This document shows positions 1 through 8,138 of a stretch of 11,953 bases of DNA, in pieces. The DNA is from JACKGW01 sp964586025 (GTDB taxonomy: Bacteria > Planctomycetota > PLA2 > JAEUHO01): NCBI GenBank assembly GCA_964586025.1, contig CAZPGF010000085.1, positions 1 to 11,953 on the forward strand. The letters are read 5' to 3'. The notes beneath the pieces are model-generated. The model did no database searches, was not told where the DNA came from, and saw nothing but the letters and a program-made list of their open reading frames with translations. Within the stretch, counting starts at the first letter, position 1. Every line of letters begins with the position of its first letter. The translations under genes were made by a program, and so were the position numbers.

Positions 1-355
1 CGAGGAAGCCGCGCGCGACGCACTCGATCGGGAACATCGTGAGCCGGCGCACCAGCAGGGCGCGTCCGCGAAGGATCGCGGCGTGCCGCGCGACCGCCTT
101 GGGCATGTGCGTGACGTCGGACTCGAGGACGTGGTTCGGAACGTCGCCCGCGAGCGTCCGGAACCAGAACAGGGACAGTTGGGTGAGGACCCTCCCCTTG
201 TCCGGGATCGGTGGGTCGAGAACGGCGTCGTAGGCGCTGATCCGATCCGTCGCGACGAGCAGGAGATCGCTTCCCACCTCGTACAGGTCGCGGACCTTGC
301 CGCGATGGATGCAACGGAGTCCTTCGAGATCGGTCGTGGCGAGGGCCGTCGTCAT
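1..355 (-). CDS. purC: Phosphoribosylaminoimidazole-succinocarboxamide synthase (SAICAR synthase), N-terminal part, cut by the window edge
   Basis: PurC catalyses the ATP-dependent joining of CAIR and aspartate to give SAICAR in cytoplasmic purine synthesis. Reading the minus strand from the ATG at 355-353 gives 118 uninterrupted codons before the sequence ends. The translation holds the nucleotide-binding start of the family: H-R-G-K-V-R-D-L-Y-E (residues 17-26), then A-T-D-R-I-S-A-Y-D (35-43), P-I-P-D-K-G-R-V-L-T-Q-L-S (49-61) and P-I-E-C-V-A-R-G-F-L at the cut end. This is textbook PurC. The start is well supported: GGAGG lies five bases upstream on the minus strand (361-365). The gene diverges from aroA with 90 bp between their starts. 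The rest of the gene lies outside the window, so completeness cannot be judged. Identification is near certain from the motifs alone. Confidence 0.96.
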   Translation of the reverse strand, partial: MTTALATTDLEGLRCIHRGKVRDLYEVGSDLLLVATDRISAYDAVLDPPIPDKGRVLTQLSLFWFRTLAGDVPNHVLESDVTHMPKAVARHAAILRGRALLVRRLTMFPIECVARGFL

Positions 356-360
356 GGGAG

Positions 361-365
361 CCTCC
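361..365 (-). promoter_or_regulatory. Shine-Dalgarno site of purC
   Basis: On the minus strand this reads GGAGG followed by CTCCC and then ATG, a near-consensus ribosome binding site with a 5-base spacer. It fixes the purC start at 355. It is one of the few strong Shine-Dalgarno sites in the window. Confidence 0.75.
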
Positions 366-445
366 GGGGGCGAAAGGTACCGAGAACGGCCGACGGGACT
401 CGGATCGGGCTCGCCTCCCGTCGAGCGTGCGCCGACCATGGCGCG

Positions 446-1711
446 GTGCCGCCGTCGTCCACTCCGCCTCGTCCGATCGGCGTTCGTGTGCCCGCGAGCA
501 AGTCGATCGAGCAGCGCCTCATCGCGCTCGCCGCGCTCGCCGATCGACCGCCGCGGATCGAGCGCCTCGGCGACGGACCGCCGGGAGACGACGTCCTCAT
601 GTTCTCCCGCGCGGTGGCGCTCGTCGGTTCGTGGAGCGAAGGCGCCTGGGGGTCGCGCCGGGATCGGATCACGCTCGACCTCGGCCTCGGCGCGACCGGA
701 TTCCGTCTCGCCGCCGCAATGGCGGTCCTTCGGCCGACCGGCGCCCGGACGCTCGTGAGCGGCCGTCCCGCCCTCCTCGCCCGCCCGCACCTTCCCCTCC
801 GTCGAGCCCTCGCACGGCTCGGCGCCAGGGTGAAGCGCCGGCACTCCGGAAGTCTGCGCGTCCTCGGCGGCGGTGCGCGCGGCGGACCGGCGTACGTGGA
901 CGGCACGCGCAGCAGCCAGTTCGCGACGGCGCTCGCGATGATCGCTCCGCGCCTCGGAGGGATGTCGATCACGGTGACCGGTCCGGTCGTCTCGGCCCCG
1001 TACCTCGACCTCACGCGGAACGCGCTCACCGCATTCGGCATCACGGCGGCGTGGATGCCGCGAGGGCGGGACGTGCTGGTCGAGGTCGCGGGCGGTGCGC
1101 CCCGGGCCGACGAGGTCGTCGTACCTCCGGACGCCTCCGCCGCCGTGGCGCGCTATGCGGCCGCGGCCCTCGGCACGGAGTCGGTCGTCGTACCCGGACT
1201 GCGGCGCGATGCGAGCCAGCCCGATCTGCGCGTGATCGACGTGCTCGAGGCGATGGGTGCGCGGATCGAGACCGACGCGCGGGGCGACGTGCGCGTGACG
1301 GGGACGGGCGAGCGCTTGCGCGCGGCGGACACGGTCGATCTCCGATCGTCGCCCGATCTCCTCCCGGTCCTCGCGGCCCTCGCCGCGACGGCCGACGGCG
1401 TGACGCGCTTCGTCGGCGCGCCGCATCTCCAGCACAAGGAGACCGACCGGCGAGCGACCGTGGCCGCCGGACTCGCTGCCCTCGGCGGCCGCGTGGAGAC
1501 GACGACCGATGGGCTCGTCGTGCGCGGCGCGGCGCTTCACGGAGGTGACGTCCGCGCGGCGGGCGACCACCGCGTCGCCGCGGCGTTCGCGGTCCTCGCC
1601 CGCCACGTCGCGGGTGTCCGGCTGCACGGCGCGGCGGTCGTCGCGAAGAGCGACCCGCACCTTCTCGACGACCTCGGCCCGACCGTGCTTCAGGCCGCCG
1701 TCGAACGGTAG
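446..1711 (+). CDS. aroA: 3-phosphoshikimate 1-carboxyvinyltransferase (EPSP synthase)
   Basis: AroA transfers the enolpyruvyl group of phosphoenolpyruvate to shikimate-3-phosphate, the sixth step of the shikimate pathway, in the cytoplasm. The GTG start gives 421 residues, the usual family length. Active-site positions can be matched to E. coli: P-A-S-K-S with K19 (E. coli K22) and R24 (R27), S-S-Q-F at 156-159 (S169-S170-Q171), D304 (D313), K-E-T-D-R at 331-335 (K340-R344), D-H-R ending at R376 (R386), and A-K-S-D-P with K401 (K411). The PEP loop is unusual: G80-L-G-A-T-G-F-R87, with A83 where E. coli has G96. The open frame continues upstream to position 83, but that part lies over purC on the other strand. 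GTG 446 is the only usual start codon between purC and the P-A-S-K-S motif. No clear Shine-Dalgarno precedes it, so the exact start is less certain than the identity. Confidence 0.93.
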   Translation: MPPSSTPPRPIGVRVPASKSIEQRLIALAALADRPPRIERLGDGPPGDDVLMFSRAVALVGSWSEGAWGSRRDRITLDLGLGATGFRLAAAMAVLRPTGARTLVSGRPALLARPHLPLRRALARLGARVKRRHSGSLRVLGGGARGGPAYVDGTRSSQFATALAMIAPRLGGMSITVTGPVVSAPYLDLTRNALTAFGITAAWMPRGRDVLVEVAGGAPRADEVVVPPDASAAVARYAAAALGTESVVVPGLRRDASQPDLRVIDVLEAMGARIETDARGDVRVTGTGERLRAADTVDLRSSPDLLPVLAALAATADGVTRFVGAPHLQHKETDRRATVAAGLAALGGRVETTTDGLVVRGAALHGGDVRAAGDHRVAAAFAVLARHVAGVRLHGAAVVAKSDPHLLDDLGPTVLQAAVER

Positions 1712-1722
1712 GTAGGATGCCG

Positions 1723-1741
1723 CACGGCCGTTCCGGCCGTG
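1723..1741 (+). promoter_or_regulatory. Perfect 8-bp hairpin after aroA, touching the next gene's ribosome site
   Basis: CACGGCCG (1723-1730) and CGGCCGTG (1734-1741) are perfect inverted copies around a three-base TTC loop. The hairpin begins 12 bases after the aroA stop. No run of T follows, so it is not a classical intrinsic terminator. Its last base is also the first G of the GGGAG that probably serves the next gene. It may act as a weak or Rho-assisted terminator, an mRNA 3' end stabiliser, or a structure that limits ribosome access. The structure is seen; the role is inferred. Confidence 0.45.
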
Positions 1742-1745
1742 GGAG
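1741..1745 (+). promoter_or_regulatory. Shine-Dalgarno site for a probable CTG start
   Basis: GGGAG sits six bases before the CTG at 1752-1754. It is the only purine-rich motif upstream of the first TPR/HEAT gene. It decides the start in favour of 1752 over the TTG at 1833, which has no such site. The first G is shared with the stem of the hairpin at 1723-1741. Confidence 0.5.
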
Positions 1746-1751
1746 CCGACT

Positions 1752-3581
1752 CTGCGTTCCGTCGCCGACTCGTCACGTCGTCCGCGTCCGTCGAGCGCGG
1801 CGGCGCGCATCGTTCCGTGGCTCGTCCTCCCGTTGCTCGTCCTCGGGTTCGTCGTGCCGCCCCAACCGAGAGCCGTCGCGGACCGCGCCGTCCTGCTCGG
1901 CTTCCCGTGGGAGGCCGACATCGTCGCCGGGGTGGCGGAGCAGGATCGCGAGCGTCGCCGGAACAAGTCGCTCGACGCGATCGTTCGGGAAGCCGATCGT
2001 CGGTCGCGGCGCGCGGGCACCGTCCCGAATCTCTATCTGCTCGCCCGCGCCTACGGCCTTCGGTTCAGCAACGAACGGGAGCAGGCCGAGCAGGCCTCCA
2101 ATCCCGACGAGAGGGCCCGGCTCGAGCGCGCCGCGGAAGAAAACCTCGCGAGCGCGCTGTCGGTCTACGCGGACGTCGTGCGACTCGAACCGCGCTGCTA
2201 CTTCGCCTTCCACGACATGGCCGTGCTCGAATTGCGCCGGGCGAATCGACGCCGACGCGTTGCCTTCGAACACCTCGTGCAGGCGCTCCGCATCAACGAC
2301 GGCTACACCGACGCCCGTCGCAAGCTGATCCGGCTCTACATCGAAGGCGGCCAGCACGCGGAGGCCCTGCCGCAGCTCGATGCGCTGCTCCGTCAGGAAC
2401 CCGACGACACCGTCGCGCGCGTCGAGTACATCGTCTGCCTGGTCCGCATGCAACGCCATGCCGAGGCCGAGACGCAGGTCCGCACGCTGCTCGCGCGCCA
2501 GCCCGACAACAGCCTCTTCCTCGATCTGCTCGCGCAGATCCAGGTCGCGACCGGCCGCTACGAGGAGGGAATCCAGACCTACCGGGCCGTCGCCCGTGCC
2601 AACCCGAGCATGGTCCAGCCGTTCGTCGGGGTGTTGCGCGCGCTCGAAGCGATGCGCGAGAAGGCGCCCGAGTCCGCGCCCCGTTTCGACGATTACCTGT
2701 TCGCGCTGCGCGGGCTCCTGCGACTCGAGACCGATCCGGAGCAGCGCTCGCGACTCGAAGCGGACATCCGGAAGTTGGAGGCCGATCGCCTACGGCCGGT
2801 CGTCGCCGAGGGGCGCGAGCCCACGCTCGAGGACGTGCTGGCCATCCTCGACAAGGCGCCGGGCGAGGAGGATCGGGCTCGCGCGATCCACTGGGTGCTC
2901 CTGCGCAAGACGGCGCCCGAGCCCGACACGATGCGGCGCATCGCGCGGCACATCGGGCCGGCCGTCGAACCGGCCCCGGGCATCCGCGCGTTCGCCGCTC
3001 GCGCGCTGGCGGAGGTCGGCGGGACGGGTGCGGCGCCGCTCGTGCGGCTCGCGCTGCTCGATGCCGACGCGACGGTGCGGCAGGCCGCACTCGACGCCCT
3101 CGTCGTCGTCGGCATGCGCGACCGCAGCGCGAGTCGGGCGCTGGTCGCCGTGATGCTCCCCCTCGTCGGCGACCCCGATGTCGGGGTGTCGTCGGCCGCG
3201 CGCAGCGGTGTCCTCCAACTCCTGCAGCACCGCCTGGGTCTCGACGCCGAGGCCGACGAGAAGGCGCACCGCGCCGCGTTCGCCGCGTGGATCGCGACCC
3301 CCGAGGCGGAAGAATTGCTCGCGCGCGGACTGGACGAGTTCGGGGTGCTCCGCGACCGGTTTGCCGACGGCATCCTGGCCACCTACCTCGACCACGACAC
3401 GGGCATCGTCGCGAAGGCCGCCTACGACGCGATCGGCCGGTTCGCCGGAACGCTCCCCGCCGACGACCCTCGCGCCGCGTGGTGGGCCTCCCGGCCGGAA
3501 CTCGACCACGAGGCGTTCCGCCAGGACGAGTGGCCGAAGCAGCGCGCCACCGTCGCGGCGTGGCGAAATCGGCGTCCATGA
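1752..3581 (+). CDS. Exported TPR and HEAT repeat protein (first of a tandem pair)
   Basis: No specific function is recognised. From the CTG at 1752 the protein has 609 residues. An Arg-rich start is followed by a strongly hydrophobic stretch at about 21-35 (I-V-P-W-L-V-L-P-L-L-V-L-G-F-V), which reads as a signal peptide or membrane anchor. TPR-like helix pairs fill about 127-287, with spaced A-x-x-x-Y and L-x-x-x-P-D/N patterns. HEAT-like repeats lie at about 408-496. The C-terminus has A-H-R-x4-A-W (from 505) and A-W-W. This points to a protein-binding scaffold outside the cytoplasm. The start is unusual: no ATG, GTG or TTG lies in frame between the stop at 1713-1715 and the TTG at 1833, and starting at 1833 removes the charged half of the signal sequence. 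CTG 1752 has GGGAG six bases upstream. An annotator restricted to standard starts would give 1833-3581 (582 residues). The stop overlaps the next ATG (ATGA). Confidence 0.8.
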   Translation: MRSVADSSRRPRPSSAAARIVPWLVLPLLVLGFVVPPQPRAVADRAVLLGFPWEADIVAGVAEQDRERRRNKSLDAIVREADRRSRRAGTVPNLYLLARAYGLRFSNEREQAEQASNPDERARLERAAEENLASALSVYADVVRLEPRCYFAFHDMAVLELRRANRRRRVAFEHLVQALRINDGYTDARRKLIRLYIEGGQHAEALPQLDALLRQEPDDTVARVEYIVCLVRMQRHAEAETQVRTLLARQPDNSLFLDLLAQIQVATGRYEEGIQTYRAVARANPSMVQPFVGVLRALEAMREKAPESAPRFDDYLFALRGLLRLETDPEQRSRLEADIRKLEADRLRPVVAEGREPTLEDVLAILDKAPGEEDRARAIHWVLLRKTAPEPDTMRRIARHIGPAVEPAPGIRAFAARALAEVGGTGAAPLVRLALLDADATVRQAALDALVVVGMRDRSASRALVAVMLPLVGDPDVGVSSAARSGVLQLLQHRLGLDAEADEKAHRAAFAAWIATPEAEELLARGLDEFGVLRDRFADGILATYLDHDTGIVAKAAYDAIGRFAGTLPADDPRAAWWASRPELDHEAFRQDEWPKQRATVAAWRNRRP

Positions 3582-5536
3582 ACGCCCGTTGGCTGCTGCT
3601 CGCGACCGCCGCGTCGCTGGCGGTCGTCGTCCTCGCCGATGCCGCGCGCGCCGGCGACTCCGAAGCGGTCGGACGTGCCCGCGCCGAGCAGGATCGCAAC
3701 ATCAAGTCGACGTTGGCGCGCGGGGGGCAGTCGGCGCTCGATCGACTGGTCGAGCGCGAGGTGCTGCGCGCCGAACAGACCGGCAGGTCCGTCGACCTCT
3801 ATCTCGCCGGACGGATCCTCTGCGCGACCGCCGAGAACGACGACGAGGGCAGGAAGCGGCAGCGACGCGGATTCGAATACTTCCGCCGTGCGCTCCGTGC
3901 CGATCCGTCCCTGTGGCACGCTCGCATGGCGATGGCGCTCGTCTGGTTGGAGGCCGACCGCCTCGACGACGCGCGCGTCGCGATCGACCAGGTTCGGACG
4001 CAGGTGCCGCAGGAACTCGAACCGCTCCGCGTCGCGATCGAGGTCCGCTTGCGGCAGAAGGCCTATTCGGACGCGATCGCGCTGCTGACCGAGTTGCAGG
4101 CCCGCGAGCCCGACAACGCGGGTCTGCTTGCGACCCTCGGCGAGCTGAACCTCCTCAGCGAGAGGGCGGACGAGGCGTTCGGATGGTTCACGCGCCTCAA
4201 GGCGACGGAGGCCTACGCCTCGGAGCCGCGCTGGGCGGTGCAGTACGCGCAGTCCGCCATGGCGACCGGGCACGGCGACGTCGCGGTGCGGGAACTCGTC
4301 GCGTTGCGCGGGTCGTCGTTCTGGATCGCCCAGCCCGAGGTCCAGCGGATGCTCCTCGAGGTCCTGCTCGCGACGAAGGCCGCACCCGCGACGCTGCGCC
4401 GGGAGGTCGAGTCGTATCTGCAGCGCGCACCGGAGGATCCGATGTGGCGTGCGATCGCCGTCGACCTCGCGATCGACGCGGGCGACATCCGCACCGCGCG
4501 GATCCACCTCGAAGCGGTGCTGCCGCACGTGAAGGAGGGCCCCGAGCGGGAACGTGCGCTGTCGTTGCTCGAACTCCTCAAGCAGGGCTTCGATCCGCGG
4601 CAGGGACCGCCGAGGCCGTTGGGGCCGGAGCCTCCGCCGCCCGTGCCCGTCGAGAGCCCCTTTGCCGAGTTGCTGAAGCGCTGCCTCGCCGAGGATGTCG
4701 AAACGCGCCGCGCCGCCTTGCAGGAGTACCTCGATCTCGACCTGGCCGTGCTCGACATGGTGGTCTACATCCGCGTCCATCCGGACGTGGAGCCGGATCC
4801 GACCTGCCGCCTCCTCGTGGCGCGGATCCTCGGCGCGTTCGACGCGGCGAGCGCCGCGGAGCCGGTGATCTCGTACACCGCGGCCAAGCACCTCGCGCAC
4901 GCGATGAACGATCCCGACGCGACGGTGCGAGCGGTCGCCGCGGAGGAACTCGGCGGGATGGGGGTGCCCTCGGCGCTGCTCTACCTCCGCCTCTACGTCC
5001 AGGCCATCGACCTCTCGCCGACCGAGGACGAGGCGCGACGCAAGGACGCCGCTCGCGAGTACAACGCCGCGCGACTCGCGCTCGTCGCGCTGACCGGTCG
5101 CCAGGATCTGCCGGTCTCGGCGCCGCGCTGGGTGCCGTTCGAACAGGCCGAGGCCCATCGCGACGGCTGGACCGCGTGGTTCGACGGACCCGAGGGCACC
5201 CGGGCGATCGTCGCCGCCCTCGACGACCTGGATCGCGCGGTGAGGGTCGAGAAGCCCCCCTTCGGGCCGGCCCGCTGGTGCCATCACTTCGCGTTCTCGC
5301 TTTGCTTCCAGCCGTGGCCCCGTGAGGTCGCGCTGCGCGCCTACCGGGTTCTGCGCGACGCGTTGCCGCCGACGATCGGCGCCGCGGAGGAGACCGTCGA
5401 CCCGCGCCACGCGCGCCTGTTCGCGGACTTCCCGCGATGGAGCGACGAGGAACTCGCGAGCATGTCGGCGATCGCCGTCGACTCGGGTCTGCGAACCTGG
5501 TGGCGGGGCCACGTCCCGACCGTCGCGGGCAAATGA
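3578..5536 (+). CDS. Exported TPR and HEAT repeat protein (second of a tandem pair)
   Basis: A 652-residue protein of unknown specific function. The N-terminus is a standard signal peptide: N-A-R-W, a hydrophobic core at about 5-20, and a likely cleavage after A-R-A at residue 25. TPR-like repeats follow to about residue 335, for example L-Q-A-R-E-P-D-N-A and A-L-R-A-D-P-S-L-W-H-A. A proline-rich linker at about 340-360 leads to a HEAT-like block at about 427-475 (A-M-N-D-P-D-A-T-V-R-A-V-A-A-E-E-L). A-L-V-A-L-T-G and A-H-R-x4-A-W-F follow near the end (526 onward). It shares A-E-Q-D-R, L-D-x-x-V-x-R-E and L-Y-L-x-x-R blocks near the N-terminus, and the A-H-R-x4-A-W-x3-P-E block near the C-terminus, with the preceding protein. 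The two therefore look like paralogues. ATG 3578 overlaps the upstream stop by ATGA. An in-frame GTG at 3560 is an alternative start. It is probably a periplasmic or surface scaffold. Confidence 0.85.
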   Translation: MNARWLLLATAASLAVVVLADAARAGDSEAVGRARAEQDRNIKSTLARGGQSALDRLVEREVLRAEQTGRSVDLYLAGRILCATAENDDEGRKRQRRGFEYFRRALRADPSLWHARMAMALVWLEADRLDDARVAIDQVRTQVPQELEPLRVAIEVRLRQKAYSDAIALLTELQAREPDNAGLLATLGELNLLSERADEAFGWFTRLKATEAYASEPRWAVQYAQSAMATGHGDVAVRELVALRGSSFWIAQPEVQRMLLEVLLATKAAPATLRREVESYLQRAPEDPMWRAIAVDLAIDAGDIRTARIHLEAVLPHVKEGPERERALSLLELLKQGFDPRQGPPRPLGPEPPPPVPVESPFAELLKRCLAEDVETRRAALQEYLDLDLAVLDMVVYIRVHPDVEPDPTCRLLVARILGAFDAASAAEPVISYTAAKHLAHAMNDPDATVRAVAAEELGGMGVPSALLYLRLYVQAIDLSPTEDEARRKDAAREYNAARLALVALTGRQDLPVSAPRWVPFEQAEAHRDGWTAWFDGPEGTRAIVAALDDLDRAVRVEKPPFGPARWCHHFAFSLCFQPWPREVALRAYRVLRDALPPTIGAAEETVDPRHARLFADFPRWSDEELASMSAIAVDSGLRTWWRGHVPTVAGK

Positions 5537-6234
5537 TCGCCGAGGCGGCTCCGGACTCGGCAACACCTCTCGTGCTCGCGATCGACGGGCCGGCCGGAGC
5601 CGGCAAGAGCACGGTCGCCCGACGCGCGGCATCCCGCCTCGGCTGGGCCTGGCTCGACTCCGGCGCCATGTACCGGGCGGTCACGTTGATCGCGTTGGAG
5701 CGGGGCATCGAGCCGACCGACGCCGACCGCCTCGCGGCGCTGGCGGCGGACCTCGCGCTGACGCTCGGTCGCGACGGGACGGTGACCGTCGCGGGGCGAG
5801 ACGTGTCCCGGGCGATCCGGACGCCGGAGGTCACCGAGGCCGTCTCGCTCGTCGCGGCGATCCCGCGCGTCCGGGAAGTGATGGTCGCCCACCAGCGGCG
5901 GTTCGCCCGCGAGAACGGTGCGATCGTCGCCGAGGGCCGGGACATCGGCACCGTCGTGTTCCCGGACGCCCGCGTGAAGATCTGGCTCGACGCCGACCCC
6001 GTCGAGCGCGCCCGGCGCCGCGCCTCGGAGCGCTCGCCGGGCGCTGCGGTCGGCGGGGCCGAATTGGCCGCCACGCAGGAGCGGATGGCGCGCCGCGACC
6101 GGCTCGACAGCACCCGCGCCGTCGCGCCCCTGCGCCCCGCACCGGGCGCCGTCCGCATCGACACGACCCCGATGACCCCGGACGAGGCTGTGGAGGCGGT
6201 CCTCTCGACGGTACATTCCGCCCTTTCGACCTGA
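5533..6234 (+). CDS. cmk: Cytidylate kinase (CMP/dCMP kinase)
   Basis: Cmk phosphorylates CMP and dCMP with ATP to the diphosphates, supplying RNA and DNA precursors in the cytoplasm. The 233-residue product is of normal length for the bacterial family. The P-loop G-P-A-G-A-G-K-S-T is at residues 19-27. The CMP-binding L-D-S-G-A-M-Y-R is at 41-48, E-G-R-D-I-G-T-V-V-F-P-D-A starts at 134, and the C-terminal R-R-D-x-x-D-S-T-R starts at 187, followed by the family's I-D-T-T ending. The ATG overlaps the stop of the TPR/HEAT gene (ATGA) and lacks its own Shine-Dalgarno, so translation is probably coupled. The frame is open further upstream to 5437, but that part overlaps the previous gene and places extra residues before a normal Cmk N-terminus. 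Cmk next to rpsA is a widely conserved pair. Confidence 0.97.
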   Translation: MIAEAAPDSATPLVLAIDGPAGAGKSTVARRAASRLGWAWLDSGAMYRAVTLIALERGIEPTDADRLAALAADLALTLGRDGTVTVAGRDVSRAIRTPEVTEAVSLVAAIPRVREVMVAHQRRFARENGAIVAEGRDIGTVVFPDARVKIWLDADPVERARRRASERSPGAAVGGAELAATQERMARRDRLDSTRAVAPLRPAPGAVRIDTTPMTPDEAVEAVLSTVHSALST

Positions 6235-6244
6235 TTCCCCAACC

Positions 6245-6287
6245 CCGACGGCATCGCGGGCTCCGTCCGCTCCGCGCCCGCCGTCGG
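6245..6287 (+). promoter_or_regulatory. Inverted repeat in the rpsA leader
   Basis: CCGACGGC (6245-6252) and GCCGTCGG (6280-6287) are perfect inverted copies around a 27-base loop, between the cmk stop and the rpsA start. A second pairing, GCGGGC (6256-6261) with GCCCGC (6276-6281), overlaps the outer stem by two bases, so the two forms nest imperfectly or compete. There is no T-run. It could be a leader structure controlling S1 synthesis, which is autoregulated in E. coli, or an attenuating hairpin after cmk. In so GC-rich a gap chance pairing is also possible. Confidence 0.35.
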
Positions 6288-6308
6288 CTCCGAGGTAGCC
6301 GACTTCCC

Positions 6309-8108
<1,800 letters not shown>

Positions 8109-8138
8109 CCGGTCCGACGGTGCGCGCGTGACGGGACG

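Noticed and set aside
83..445. Upstream extension of the aroA frame giving a 542-residue protein.
   Set aside because: Most of the extra part overlaps the start of purC on the opposite strand, which is clearly coding. The extension has no EPSP synthase similarity, and GTG 446 gives the normal family length.
1717..2328. An ATG-started frame of 203 codons right after aroA.
   Set aside because: It is Arg/Ser-rich out-of-frame sequence over the first TPR/HEAT gene, with no motifs. The frame that starts at 1752 carries the signal sequence and TPRs.
1739..3577. The frame of the second TPR/HEAT protein stays open back to 1739, giving an apparent 1265-residue fusion.
   Set aside because: The upstream half is out-of-frame translation of the first TPR/HEAT gene. 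A clear signal peptide starts at 3578, which shows where the second protein begins.
5322..6308. The rpsA frame extended upstream through cmk to 928 codons.
   Set aside because: It is a shadow frame over cmk; a normal S1 N-terminus starts at 6309.
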